Origin: Streptomyces sp. AM 2-1-1
Lineage (GTDB): Bacteria; Actinomycetota; Actinomycetes; Streptomycetales; Streptomycetaceae
NCBI RefSeq assembly: GCF_029167645.1
Contig: NZ_CP119147.1
Coordinates: 682,001-746,000 of the forward strand
DNA length: 64,000 nt
Reading direction: 5' to 3'
Part shown: positions 18,807-27,315 of the stretch, in pieces
How the letters are laid out: each line of letters opens with the position of its first letter
Position numbering within the stretch: the first letter of the stretch is position 1
Notes under the pieces: model-generated
What the model saw: the letters and a program-made list of their open reading frames with translations, nothing else
The model's database searches: none
Told to the model about the DNA's origin: nothing
Program-made: the position numbers and the translations under genes

Positions 18807-19708
18807 GCGGCCCCGTGGACCTGACGATCCTCTACCGGGGCCCGCTCGCCTCCTGCGACTACGCCTGCCCGTACTGCCCGTTCGCCAAGAGGCGGGACAG
18901 CCGGGAGCAGCTGGCGGCCGACCGGGCCGCGCTCGAACGCTTCACGGCGTGGGTCGCGGCGCGCAGCGGGGACCGGCTCTCGGTGCTCTTCACCCCGTGG
19001 GGAGAGGGGCTGGTGCGGTCCTGGTACCGGCGCGCGCTGGTGGAACTCTCCCACCTGCCGCAGGTGGAGCGGGTCGCGATCCAGACGAACCTCAGCGGCC
19101 GCACCGGGTGGCTTGCCGAGGCGGACCGGGAGCGGGTCGCGCTCTGGTGCACGTACCACCCGGGGCAGACCGCGTACGACCGGTTCCTCGGCAAGTGCCG
19201 CGAGCTGGCCGCGCTAGGGGTGCGTCACAGCGTGGGCGTCGTGGGGTTCGAAGAGCATCTGGCCGAGGCGCGGCGGCTGCGCGCCGCCCTCCCCGACCAG
19301 GTCTACCTCTGGGTGAACGCGGCCGAAGGGCGTACCTACACCGACGCGGAGGCGGAGCACTGGACGGCGCTCGACCCGCTCTTCCCGTACAGCCGCCACC
19401 CGCACCGCTCCGCCGGCCTGCCCTGCCGGACGGGGCAGTCGGTGATCTCGGTGGACGGCGAGGGCACCGTGCGGCGGTGTCACTTCGTCAAGGCGGAGCT
19501 GGGCAACCTCTACGACGGCAGCTACCGCGAGGCGCTCGGTCCGAGGGCGTGCCCGCTGGCGGTCTGTGACTGCCACATCGGGTACGTGCACCTGGAGTCG
19601 CTGCCGTTGTACGACGTGTTCGCCGGGGGCGTCCTGGAGCGGATTCCGGCGGTGGCGGGCGGTGCGGCACCGCCGGGCCCGTCACGCCCCCGCCTTCCCC
19701 TGGTGTAG
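18803..19708 (+). CDS. STM4011-family radical SAM enzyme with C-terminal Cys cluster
   Basis: A 301-residue radical SAM protein beginning VSGPVDLTILYRGPL. The AdoMet cluster motif CDYACPYC has Cys18, Cys22 and Cys25. The C-terminal part carries further cysteines (PCRTGQ, RRCHFVKAELGNLYDG, CPLAVCDCHIGYVHLE), arranged like the SPASM/twitch auxiliary iron-sulfur domains that peptide-modifying radical SAM enzymes use. This supports a protein or peptide substrate but does not prove it. It starts with GTG inside the stop of the previous gene. The convergent SGNH hydrolase gene ends only 22 bases beyond its stop. Confidence 0.85.
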   Translation: MSGPVDLTILYRGPLASCDYACPYCPFAKRRDSREQLAADRAALERFTAWVAARSGDRLSVLFTPWGEGLVRSWYRRALVELSHLPQVERVAIQTNLSGRTGWLAEADRERVALWCTYHPGQTAYDRFLGKCRELAALGVRHSVGVVGFEEHLAEARRLRAALPDQVYLWVNAAEGRTYTDAEAEHWTALDPLFPYSRHPHRSAGLPCRTGQSVISVDGEGTVRRCHFVKAELGNLYDGSYREALGPRACPLAVCDCHIGYVHLESLPLYDVFAGGVLERIPAVAGGAAPPGPSRPRLPLV

Positions 19709-19730
19709 CGGACCCGCGGCGCCGCGCCGC

Positions 19731-20561
19731 TCAGAGCGGCAGCAGGTCCGGGCGCTTCGCGGCGACGGTGTCGCCGGAGGATTCGCCGCGCAGTCGGCGG
19801 CCGATCCACGGGACGAGGTGTTCGCGGGCCCACTGGATGTTGTCGCGCCGCACTTCGTAGGTGTTCCGCTCGGCCTGCGGGGGCCAGGGCTGGTCGGGAT
19901 CGGCCGGGGTGTCCATGCCGAGGACCCGCGCGGCGCGCAGTGCCACCCGGGTGTGCCCCTCGGCGGAGAGGTGGAGCCGGTCGTCGTCCCAGGCGCGCCG
20001 GTCCTGGATCGAGCGGAGGGACCAGAGGTCCAGGACCGGGCAGTGGTAGCGGTCCGCGATGGCGCGCAGGTGGACGTTGTAGGTGGCGATCTTGCCGCGC
20101 ATGTGGCGCAGCACCGGTACGCCGCGGGTGTCGAACCCGGTGGTGACCATGACGGTGCCGACCGCGTCGGTGAGTTCGGCGACCGCGCGCTCGAAGCGTT
20201 CGGCCAGGTCGTCCGGGTCGGTGCCGGGGCGGATGACGTCGTTGCCTCCGGCGCAGAAGGTCACCAGGTCCGGTGCGAGCTCCTTGGCGCGCGGTACCTG
20301 TTCCGCGACGATTCTGTCGAGGAGCCGGCCGCGTACCGCGAGATTGGCGTACCGGAAATTTCCGTGCGGGGAATCGGAGTGCGTCGCCCCGTCGAGGGCG
20401 GGGAGCTGGTCCGCCAGGAGGACCGCGAAGCGGTCCGCCCAGCCGACATAGGTCCCGTCGGGTCCGGGGTCTCCGACACCTTCGGTGAAACTGTCGCCGA
20501 TCGCCGCGTACGACCCGATGATGTCTGTCTTCTGGATTCTCGAATCGATTGCCACGGCCAC
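19731..20561 (-). CDS. SGNH/GDSL-family hydrolase (cytoplasmic esterase-like)
   Basis: A 276-residue protein without a signal peptide. Block I YAAIGDSFTEGVGD (nucleophile Ser about 24), the Gly/Asn blocks FCAGGNDVIRPGTD, and block V DDDRLHLSAEGHTRVA (catalytic Asp and His) define the SGNH hydrolase fold; an acyl ester or acetyl-sugar substrate is likely but unspecified. The start is GTG 20561 with AAGGGG upstream; GTG 20555 is an alternative two codons later. It faces the STM401x cluster tail to tail, so co-transcription with it is excluded. Confidence 0.85.
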   Translation of the reverse strand: MAVAIDSRIQKTDIIGSYAAIGDSFTEGVGDPGPDGTYVGWADRFAVLLADQLPALDGATHSDSPHGNFRYANLAVRGRLLDRIVAEQVPRAKELAPDLVTFCAGGNDVIRPGTDPDDLAERFERAVAELTDAVGTVMVTTGFDTRGVPVLRHMRGKIATYNVHLRAIADRYHCPVLDLWSLRSIQDRRAWDDDRLHLSAEGHTRVALRAARVLGMDTPADPDQPWPPQAERNTYEVRRDNIQWAREHLVPWIGRRLRGESSGDTVAAKRPDLLPL

Positions 20562-20734
20562 GTATCTTGCCCCTTCCCGTGTGACCTACGCGACCGAAAG
20601 AGGGGGTTGACGGTGGGTGAGATAGACCACCCGGTCAGGTTTTGGTAAAGCCGGAATAAGTGGAGGGGCAGCACGCTTGCGCGTACCGCCCCTCGAACCC
20701 TGACGGATCGTGACGACCGTCAATGGTTTCTGTC

Positions 20735-21628
20735 TCAGATGGAGACGCCGTGCGAACGCAGGTAGGCGATCGGGTCCACGTCCGAGCCGTAGCTCGGGGT
20801 GGTGCGGATCTCGAAGTGGAGGTGCGGGCCGGTGACGTTTCCGGTGGCACCCGAGAGACCGATCTGCTGGCCGCCGGTGACGGTCTGGCCGACCGAGACC
20901 ATCAGCTGCGACTGGTGCGCGTACTGGGAGTACATGCCGTCGGCGTGCTTGATGATGACCTCGTTGCCGTAGGCGCCGTCGTAACCGGCGGAGACGACGG
21001 TGCCCGGGCCGACGGCACGGATGACGGTGCCGGTGGCGGCGCTGAAGTCGGAGCCGGTGTGGTAGCCGCTGGACCACATGGAGCCGGAGGCGTGGTACTG
21101 GGTGGTGACGGTCGCGTTGGCGATCGGGGTGACCCAGCCGGAGCTGTTGCTGTCGGCGGCCTTGGTGGCCGGCGCGGCGGACTCCGTCGTGGTCGCCGGG
21201 GCGGCCTTCGTCCCGGTCGTGGTCGCCGTCTTCGCCCCGGTCTCCGTCTCGGCCTTCGCGGCGGAGGCGGCCGGGGAGGAGGTGGACGCGTGGGCGCCGA
21301 GCGTCAGCTTCATGCCCGGCAGGATCAGGCTCGGGTTGTCGCCCACGACCTCGCGGTTGTCCTGGTAGAGCTTCTCCCAGCCGCCCTTGATCTTGTGTTG
21401 GGCGGCTATCTTCGCCAGGTAGTCGCCGGAGACGACCCGGTAGGTCGTGGCGGACTGCTGGGCGGCCGGCGCGGACTGGGCGGCGGCGGGGGCCGTCCGC
21501 TCGGCGGCGTGGGCACCCGTGGCGCCGAGGAGCGGCAGGGCGAGAACAGCGCCGCCGGCTCCTGCGGCGAGGACGCCGCGAGCGATCGGGCCGGACTTCT
21601 TACGACGGTGGTTACCCGGGATGGGCAT
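20735..21628 (-). CDS. Secreted LysM-M23 metallopeptidase (cell-wall endopeptidase)
   Basis: A 297-residue exported peptidoglycan hydrolase. It has a basic N terminus (NHRRKKSG) with a signal peptide to about residue 43 (GATGAHA), a LysM domain (TTYRVVSGDYLAKIAAQHKIKG to LPGMKLTLG, about 60-110), an Ala/Thr-rich linker, and a C-terminal peptidase M23 (lysostaphin-type) domain with HTGSDFSA and GPHLHFEIRT (zinc-binding His and Asp residues). Start: ATG 21628 with GGAGAGGAA; the frame extension to 21709 would run into the riboswitch. Control by a c-di-AMP riboswitch immediately upstream links wall cutting to osmotic/c-di-AMP state, as for other Streptomyces wall hydrolases. Confidence 0.92.
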   Translation of the reverse strand: MPIPGNHRRKKSGPIARGVLAAGAGGAVLALPLLGATGAHAAERTAPAAAQSAPAAQQSATTYRVVSGDYLAKIAAQHKIKGGWEKLYQDNREVVGDNPSLILPGMKLTLGAHASTSSPAASAAKAETETGAKTATTTGTKAAPATTTESAAPATKAADSNSSGWVTPIANATVTTQYHASGSMWSSGYHTGSDFSAATGTVIRAVGPGTVVSAGYDGAYGNEVIIKHADGMYSQYAHQSQLMVSVGQTVTGGQQIGLSGATGNVTGPHLHFEIRTTPSYGSDVDPIAYLRSHGVSI

Positions 21629-21644
21629 GGGGAATTCCTCTCCG

Positions 21645-21810
21645 GCGCCTACGAGGTGAGCTGTCGGGTTCGGGCTGGAGATGCCCGGTCGCGCTGAACG
21701 CGACTTCACCCCGAGCCGTCCGGAACAACTCCGGTCGGCGGCTTACCTGGGTCCCCCGCTCCTGCCACGCATAGGTGAGTTCGAATTCCGGGCGGCGGCA
21801 GGATTAGGCG
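21645..21810 (-). ncRNA. ydaO-yuaA: c-di-AMP riboswitch (ydaO-yuaA leader)
   Basis: Read on the minus strand, the leader starts CGCCTAATCCTGCC, contains GCGGGGGACCCA and TCGGGGTGAA in the expected order, and ends CCGAACCCGACAGCTCACC followed by TCGTAGGCG. These are the conserved blocks of the ydaO-yuaA aptamer. The ends CGCCTA and TAGGCG pair to form stem P1. The aptamer ends about 17 bases before the AUG, so the ribosome site lies right after P1 and the switch could act on translation or on a terminator formed there. High c-di-AMP is expected to turn the gene off. Confidence 0.9.
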
Positions 21811-22214
21811 GTCCGTCCGGATTGAGGGTGAACGTAATCGAGCCGGGTCGGACGGAACAAGCCGTGGCAACCGGAACGGAATCCGTGCGCTGATATCGGC
21901 CCCGTTTTCCCGTCACCCTCCGTGGATTCGCGATCTTGAATTTCCGCGTGACGGCCGGACGTCCCCCCGGCCTCACGGCCACGCACCGTCACCGATATGA
22001 TCCCGCTCACGAGATCACCCGCCATCTCCCTTATAAACGGGTGATGTTGGGTTAAACAACTACAATACGGACATGTCGCACGCGGCCCTGAAGGGGGTCA
22101 CGCAGCCGTCCGGACCCACCGTCGGCACACCGGCTCCGGGAACGGATGTCGTAGGGTCGCGACGAGCCGACGTCGGCGAGCAGCGCCGGCGCGCTGGAGC
22201 ACTCAGGAGCCGCT
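21811..22214. other. 404-bp divergent intergenic region between the M23 leader and the phosphatase gene
   Basis: On the minus strand, TTGTTC (21855-21860) and TACGTT (21831-21836) with an 18-bp spacer could be the promoter of the riboswitch transcript. A second minus-strand candidate is TTGTTT-N17-TTATAA near 22031-22058. On the plus strand TACAAT (22061-22066) is a good -10 without a clear -35. No gene is convincing in this stretch. Confidence 0.4.
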
Positions 22215-23066
22215 GTGACGCAGGTGCCGCAGTTCTCGCCGGCCGAACCCGAGCTGAGCGGGGTCCGCAACTTCCGGGACGTGGGCGGGCTGCCCACCAC
22301 CGATGGGCGGCGCGTACGACACGGGAGGCTCTTCCGCAGCGGTCACCTCGCCGCCGCCACCGCCGAGGACGCCGTCTTCCTCGGCCGGCTCGGCCTGCAC
22401 ACGGTCTTCGACTTCCGCAACGCGGCCGATCAGAAGCTCGACGGCTTCGACGTGGAGCTGGCGGGCGTGCGCAACGTCCGCATCCCGCTCTCGGACCCGG
22501 CCGACGGGGCCGGATTCTGGCGTCTGGTGCGCGAGGGCGACATCGCGCAGCTGCGCTCGCTGCTCGCCGACGGCAAGGGGAAGGAGCGGATGCTCGCCTC
22601 GTACCGCTCGATCATCACCGACCGCACGACCGAGCACAGCCGCGTGCTGCACGCACTGGCGCGGGACAGCGTGCCGGCGCTCATGCACTGTGCCGCCGGC
22701 AAGGACCGGGCGGGCCTGACGATAGCGGTGACGCTGCTCGCGGTCGGGGTGGAGCGCGACGCGATCGCGGCGGACTACCTCAAGTCGAACGACGCCCACC
22801 GCCGGTACCGGCTGCGGCGCGGCGACAGCGCCGACCCGGTCGTCTCCACCGAGGTGATGAGCCTGCTCAACCCGCTCTTCGGGGCGCACATCGACTACCT
22901 CGACGCCGCCTTCGCCACCATCGAGGAGAACTGGGGCACCACCGATCGGTACTTCGCGGACGGGCTGGGGCTCTCCGGCGAGACCCGGGAGCGGCTGCGC
23001 GAGCGACTGCTGGATCAGTCCGCACCCGCACGTCCGTACCCGTCGGGAGACCGGTCCGGCTACTGA
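22215..23066 (+). CDS. Tyrosine/serine protein phosphatase (Y_phosphatase3 family)
   Basis: A 283-residue cytoplasmic phosphatase with the Cys-dependent P-loop HCAAGKDRAG (Cys about 158) and the family N terminus GVRNFRDVGGLPTTDGRRV followed by RHGRLFRSGHL. This is the bacterial group of PTP-like enzymes related to MptpB of mycobacteria, which hydrolyse phosphotyrosine and sometimes phosphoinositides. The GTG start at 22215 has GGAG five bases upstream. Its stop overlaps by seven bases the end of the convergent small membrane-protein gene. The substrate is not known. Confidence 0.9.
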   Translation: MTQVPQFSPAEPELSGVRNFRDVGGLPTTDGRRVRHGRLFRSGHLAAATAEDAVFLGRLGLHTVFDFRNAADQKLDGFDVELAGVRNVRIPLSDPADGAGFWRLVREGDIAQLRSLLADGKGKERMLASYRSIITDRTTEHSRVLHALARDSVPALMHCAAGKDRAGLTIAVTLLAVGVERDAIAADYLKSNDAHRRYRLRRGDSADPVVSTEVMSLLNPLFGAHIDYLDAAFATIEENWGTTDRYFADGLGLSGETRERLRERLLDQSAPARPYPSGDRSGY

Positions 23067-23239
23067 TTGCCTCCGGCCACGGCGAAGAGGATGTACAGGA
23101 AGGCCGCGACGACGTGTCCGGCCACCAGGTAGGCGATGAGCCGGATGACCACCCCGCGCGGCATCTTCCGTTCGTGGGTGTCGCGGACCTCACCGGTCGG
23201 CCGGGGGGTCAGCGGGTCGTAGTGCTCCGAGTCGTACAT
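23060..23239 (-). CDS. Small single-span membrane protein (DUF6126-like)
   Basis: A 59-residue protein: a polar N terminus (MYDSEHYDPLTPRPTGEV), a basic turn (HERKMPRG) and one hydrophobic segment to the C terminus (VVIRLIAYLVAGHVVAAFLY then ILFAVAGG). The basic residues before the segment predict an N-in orientation. It lies 72 bases downstream of, and in the same direction as, the XRE-cupin regulator, a pairing common in Streptomyces where the small partner is listed as DUF6126 (from memory). Its coding pattern (G/C third positions) and the downstream overlap with the phosphatase stop support a real gene. Function is unknown. Confidence 0.7.
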   Translation of the reverse strand: MYDSEHYDPLTPRPTGEVRDTHERKMPRGVVIRLIAYLVAGHVVAAFLYILFAVAGGNQ

Positions 23240-23311
23240 GACGGTCCTCTCTGCCGGACGCCCGGGGTCCGGGCGTCGGAGGTGATGGCGAGGCGTGGGC
23301 GCCGGGCGCGG

Positions 23312-23920
23312 TCAGCGCCGACGGGTCCCGTCGCCGAGGCACAGCTCGGCGGCGGGGCTCTGCAACAGGGTGTGCACGAAGATCAGCTCGGCGCCCTCCG
23401 GGCCGGCAGCGGCGATCCGGTGCGGGGTGAGCGAGTCGAAGTGGGCGCTGTCGCCCGGCCCGAGTTCGTGCGCGGATTCACCGAGGCTGAGCCGGAGCCG
23501 CCCTTCGAGAACGCAGAGCCACTCCTCCCCCGGGTGGACGCGCACCAGGTCGCCCTGGGCGCCGTAGGGGACGCGTACCCGCAGAGCCTGCATGGCGCGG
23601 CCCGGGCCGCCGGCCCGGCGGTACATCCAGCCGTCCGCCTCCGGTCCGTCGAAGCGGCCGCCGCGCACGATGGCGTCGCGCTCCGGGGGGATCTCGCCGA
23701 GGAGTTCGGAGACGGTCGTGCCGTAGATCCTGGCGAGACCGAGGAGCACCGGCAGCGAGGGTTGCCGGTTCCCCGTCTCGAGCCGGGAGAGGTGGGCCGG
23801 GGAGAGTCCGGCCCGCTGTGCGGCGGCCTCCAGGGTGAGGCTGCGGCTCCGGCGCAGTTCGCGCAGGCGGGGAGCGACGCCGGGGAGGTCGTCGGCCACC
23901 CCTCCGTCGGGAGGATTCAT
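23312..23920 (-). CDS. XRE-family regulator with C-terminal cupin domain
   Basis: A 202-residue DNA-binding protein. Residues about 15-70 form a helix-turn-helix (RLRELRRSRSLTLEAAAQRA, SPAHLSRLETGNRQPS) and about 115-190 a cupin_2 beta-barrel (VRVHPGEEWLCVLEGRLRLS, LGPGDSAHFDSLTPHRI). Such proteins sense small ligands through the cupin and repress or activate nearby genes. Two 17-bp palindromic sites lie 20-56 bases upstream of its ATG, so it probably controls itself together with the small membrane protein behind it. The ligand is not evident. Confidence 0.88.
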   Translation of the reverse strand: MNPPDGGVADDLPGVAPRLRELRRSRSLTLEAAAQRAGLSPAHLSRLETGNRQPSLPVLLGLARIYGTTVSELLGEIPPERDAIVRGGRFDGPEADGWMYRRAGGPGRAMQALRVRVPYGAQGDLVRVHPGEEWLCVLEGRLRLSLGESAHELGPGDSAHFDSLTPHRIAAAGPEGAELIFVHTLLQSPAAELCLGDGTRRR

Positions 23921-23939
23921 GTCTCCATTGCGCCACCGA

Positions 23940-23976
23940 CTTTCCTCTGAGGCAAATTTCTTGCCTCAGAGGCAAA
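23940..23976. promoter_or_regulatory. Two tandem palindromic operators upstream of the XRE-cupin gene
   Basis: CTTTCCTCTGAGGCAAA (23940-23956) and CTTGCCTCAGAGGCAAA (23960-23976) are near-identical palindromes spaced 20 bp apart, about two helical turns. The same DNA also forms a perfect 12-bp stem with a 5-base loop (23944-23955 with 23961-23972), so it could additionally terminate the hopanoid operon ending at 24009. Confidence 0.7.
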
Positions 23977-24008
23977 CCGCTCCGAGGTGGTCCAGCGGTC
24001 TCCATGGG

Positions 24009-25427
24009 TCACCGGCCCGCAACCGCCTGCTTCACCAGGGTCCGCCCGAAGTCCCACATCAAGCCGCCCCCGCCGTGGGCGTCGTCCATCACCGACTCGA
24101 AGGCGGTCACGAAGCGGTCGACCTCGGGCTCGCCGATGATCAGGGGAGGGATCAGCTTGATCACCTCGAGGTGGTCGCCGGACACCTGGGTGAGGATCCG
24201 GTGCTTCTGCAGCAACGGTACGACAACCATCTGGGCGAAGAGCCCTTTCCGCGCGGCTTGCAGCATCGTCCACCGCCCGCGCAGCTTGATCGACGAGGGC
24301 CTCCCGAACTCGATGCCGATCATCAGCCCGCGCCCACGCACCTCGTGGAGCAGCTCGTACCGGTCGACCAGCGCGCCGAGCCGTGTCCGCAGCAGGTCGC
24401 CGGTACGCCGGGCGTGGGCGACGGTCTCCTCGTCCTCCATGACCGAGAGGACGGCGAGCCCCGCCGCCATCGCCTGGGCGTTCGATCCGAAGCTCGCGGA
24501 GTGGACCAGCACCCGGTCCATGGAGGAGTACACCTTCTTGAAGATCCAGTCCTTGCCGAGCGTCGCCCCCACCGGCACGTAGCCGCCGGAGAGCGCCTTG
24601 GCCACGCAAACCAGATCGGGCTCGACGCCCTCCTCGTGCTGGTAGGCGTAGAAGTCGCCGGTACGCCCGAGGCCGGTCTGCACCTCGTCGGCGATCAGGA
24701 GCGCCTTGCGGCGGTGCAGGAGGTCCTGGGCCTCGCGCAGGAAGCCGGGCGGGGAGGCGTGCACCCCCTTGCCCTGGATGGGTTCGACGACCAGCGCCGC
24801 CACGTCGCCCCGTTCGAGTTCGCGGCGCAGCGCGTCGAGGTCGCCGAGGGCGATGGCGGTGTCCGGGAGCAGCGGCGCGAAGCCGTCGCGGAAGCCGTCC
24901 TCGCCGTTGACCGAGAGCGAGCCGGTGGTCAGGCCGTGGAAGGCGTGGGTGCAGTAGAGGATGCGCGGTTTTCCGGTGGCGTAGCGGGCGAACTTGAGCG
25001 CCGTCTCGACGGCCTCGGTGCCGCTGTTGCCGAAGAAGACGCGGTCGAGATGGGGGCTGTGGGTGAGGAGCTTCTCGGCGAGGAGGCCCGGCAGCGGCTG
25101 GCAGTCGAAGCGGGTGAGGTCGGCGAGGGAGGCGTCGAGCACGTCGTGCAGCGCCTTGCGGACGACCGGGTGGTGGCGGCCGAGGCCCATCACGCCGAAT
25201 CCGGCGAGCATGTCGAGGTAGTCGTTGCCCTCCTCGTCCCAGAAGTACGCGCCCTCGGCCCGTTCGTAGACCTTGTCGAAGCCGATGGTGTGCAGCATGC
25301 GCGGCAGTTGGTGGTTGAGATGGCGCGTGTGCAGGTCGTACCGCTCCGCGCCGCGCTCCGCGAGCAGCGTGGTGAGGTCGAATCCTTTGCCGGCGCCCGC
25401 GGCGCCGCCTTCCCTGTCGTCCTTCAT
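24009..25427 (-). CDS. hpnO: Class III PLP aminotransferase of hopanoid side-chain synthesis
   Basis: A 472-residue PLP enzyme. Class-III features: [17 protein letters not shown] (about 135-151), [21 protein letters not shown] (Asp of the pyridine-ring contact) and the Schiff-base lysine in [15 protein letters not shown]. In hopanoid clusters this enzyme converts the bacteriohopanetriol side chain to 35-aminobacteriohopanetriol. The symbol is assigned by cluster position. It is the last gene of the minus-strand hopanoid operon, overlapping the dxs remnant by four bases (ATGA). Confidence 0.88.
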   Translation of the reverse strand: MKDDREGGAAGAGKGFDLTTLLAERGAERYDLHTRHLNHQLPRMLHTIGFDKVYERAEGAYFWDEEGNDYLDMLAGFGVMGLGRHHPVVRKALHDVLDASLADLTRFDCQPLPGLLAEKLLTHSPHLDRVFFGNSGTEAVETALKFARYATGKPRILYCTHAFHGLTTGSLSVNGEDGFRDGFAPLLPDTAIALGDLDALRRELERGDVAALVVEPIQGKGVHASPPGFLREAQDLLHRRKALLIADEVQTGLGRTGDFYAYQHEEGVEPDLVCVAKALSGGYVPVGATLGKDWIFKKVYSSMDRVLVHSASFGSNAQAMAAGLAVLSVMEDEETVAHARRTGDLLRTRLGALVDRYELLHEVRGRGLMIGIEFGRPSSIKLRGRWTMLQAARKGLFAQMVVVPLLQKHRILTQVSGDHLEVIKLIPPLIIGEPEVDRFVTAFESVMDDAHGGGGLMWDFGRTLVKQAVAGR

Positions 25428-26218
25428 TCGCCGCTCGTCTCCTTCTTCTTTCCGCGCGCCACTCGTCCTCGTTCCCCGAAGCTCCCGGCCGCCGCGCCAC
25501 CCACTCCGGACCGCCCGGTCAGGGCCGCGCCGATCCCGCCCGCGATCTCCACGGGGGTCAGCCCGATGTCCGCCAGTACCTCGCCGCGCTTGGCGTGGGC
25601 GAGGAATTCCCCGGGAATCCCGAAGGTCCGCAAGGGTACGTCCGCCCCCGCGTCCCGCAGCGCCTGCCCGACCGCCCGGCCGTCGCCTCCGGTACGGCAG
25701 TTGTCCTCGACCACGGCGACCCGCCGGTCCCCGGGGGCGATGTTGTTCAGCGCCTCCCGGGCGATGCCGCCGGTGAGGGCGCCGTCACCGGTGACCGCGA
25801 CGACGTGGTCGTCCCTGCCCAGCACGTCGTTCGCCTTGGCTGGGCCGTCCGCCCAGCCGTGGGCCGTGGAGGCGGGCGAGTTCTCGATCACGTCGTGCGC
25901 GGACTCCGCACGGCAGGGGTGGCCCGACAGGCCGCCGCCCCTGGCGCGCAGGGGGGAGAAGTCCTGGCGGCCGGTGAGGAGCTGGTGCGCGCAGCTCTGG
26001 TGACCTGTGTCCCACAGGATGCGGTCGCGCGGCGAGTCGAAGACCCGGTGCAGGGCGACGGCGAGTTCGACCACGCCGAGGTCGGGACCGAGGCGGCCGC
26101 CGCTGCGGGAGATCGCCTGCACGGGGAAAGACTCGATGTCCGAGGCGAGTTCGGTCGGTTGCGGTGCGCTCAGCGGCGCGAGGTCCCCGGGTCCCCCGAT
26201 GGACTCCAGCAAGGTCAT
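25424..26218 (-). pseudogene. dxs: Internally deleted 1-deoxy-D-xylulose-5-phosphate synthase remnant
   Basis: The frame is intact but encodes only 264 residues, whereas DXS is about 630. Residues 1 to about 160 follow the DXS N terminus ([41 protein letters not shown]). At about 161-165 the sequence jumps to the DXS C terminus ([51 protein letters not shown]). The missing middle contains the second half of the thiamine-diphosphate/magnesium site and the transketolase pyrimidine domain. Motif residues in the surviving part are also changed (ENSPAST where ENSHAST is usual; GPAKA for GLAKA). The protein cannot be a working synthase. It remains translationally coupled to hpnO, which may explain why the frame is kept. 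Confidence 0.85.
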
Positions 26219-26290
26219 GTCGGTGCCCCCTCTCTGGTGACGGAGGGCGGTCGCGGCCCAGGTGCCCGGCCACGACCGCCCTCCCCGGAT

Positions 26291-27310
26291 CTACCGGTTG
26301 CCGGTGACCGTCTCCCGGGCTGCGCGCAGCGATTCCTTGAGCGAGCCCATGGTGGCGAGCACGGCGGTGGGTTCGTAGCCGCAGTGCGCCATGCAGTTGG
26401 CGCAGCGCGGGTCCTTGCCCCGGCCGTACTTGTCCCAGTCGGTCTCCTCGATGAGCTGCCGGTACGTGGGGACGTACCCGTCGCTCATCAGGTAGCAGGG
26501 GCGCTGCCAGCCGAAGAGGGAGTAGTTCGGGATGGCCCAAGCGGTGCAGGAGAAGTCCGCCTTGCCCTCCAGGAAGTCGAGGAAGAGCGGCGAGTGGTTG
26601 AGGCGCCAGCGCGCCCGGTTGCCGCCCGCGAAGGACTTCTTGAAGAGCTCACGGGTCTGCTCGACACCGAGGAAGTGCTCCTGGTCCGGTGCCTTCTCGT
26701 AGGCGTACGCGGGCGAGATCATCATTTCGTCGACCTTCAGGTCGTCGTTGAGGTAGTCGAGCACCTCGATGATGGTCTGGGGGGTGTCGGTGTTGAAGAA
26801 GGTGGAGTTGGTGGTGACCCGGAAGCCCCGTCTCTTGGCCTCCTTGATCGCCGCCACCGCCTCGTCGAACACGCCTTCCTTGGCGACGGACTCGTCGTGC
26901 CGCTCGCGCAGCCCGTCGATGTGGACCGCGAAGGCGAAGTACCGCGAGGGGGTGAACTTGTCCATCTTCTTGCGCAGCAGCATGGCGTTGGTGCAGAGGA
27001 AGACGTACTTCTTCCTCTCCACCAACTGACGCACGATCTCGTCGATCTGAGGGTGCATCAACGGCTCGCCACCGGCGATGGACACCATCGGCGCACCCGA
27101 CTCGAGCACAGCCCCGACGGCCTGGGCCACCGGCATGCGCTGCTTGAGCACTCCGGCGGGGTGCTGAATCTTCCCGCAGCCTTCGCAGGCGAGATTGCAG
27201 GCGAACAGGGGTTCCAGCTCGACGATCAGCGGGAACTTCTCACGCTTGCGGATCTTCTGTTCGACAAGGTACGTCGCCACCTTGATGGTTTGGCGGAGCG
27301 GCATGACCAT
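26291..27310 (-). CDS. hpnH: Adenosyl-hopene transferase HpnH (radical SAM)
   Basis: A 339-residue radical SAM enzyme that couples the adenosyl radical to diploptene (hopene), making adenosylhopane. The cluster motif CNLACEGC has Cys38, Cys42 and Cys45, followed by GGEPLMHPQ. The C-terminal DPRCANCMAHCGYEPTAV is the usual extra Cys region of HpnH. The N terminus MVMPLRQTIKVATYLVEQK matches the family; the start is ATG 27310, preceded by GGAGGT, not the frame beginning at 27349. The gene lies directly downstream of hpnG, separated by only five bases, and 72 bases upstream of the dxs remnant. Confidence 0.93.
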   Translation of the reverse strand: MVMPLRQTIKVATYLVEQKIRKREKFPLIVELEPLFACNLACEGCGKIQHPAGVLKQRMPVAQAVGAVLESGAPMVSIAGGEPLMHPQIDEIVRQLVERKKYVFLCTNAMLLRKKMDKFTPSRYFAFAVHIDGLRERHDESVAKEGVFDEAVAAIKEAKRRGFRVTTNSTFFNTDTPQTIIEVLDYLNDDLKVDEMMISPAYAYEKAPDQEHFLGVEQTRELFKKSFAGGNRARWRLNHSPLFLDFLEGKADFSCTAWAIPNYSLFGWQRPCYLMSDGYVPTYRQLIEETDWDKYGRGKDPRCANCMAHCGYEPTAVLATMGSLKESLRAARETVTGNR

Positions 27311-27315
27311 CTGGC

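Noticed and set aside
20700..20721. Inverted repeat TGACGG...CCGTCA after the M23 gene as a terminator
   Set aside because: Arms are only six bases with a ten-base loop; too weak to call.
22073..23950. A 625-codon plus-strand open frame with a good -10 (TACAAT) just before its ATG
   Set aside because: It runs out of frame through the phosphatase gene and antisense through the XRE-cupin gene; its composition (long Arg/Ala/Gly runs, no motifs) is that of a high-GC shadow frame.
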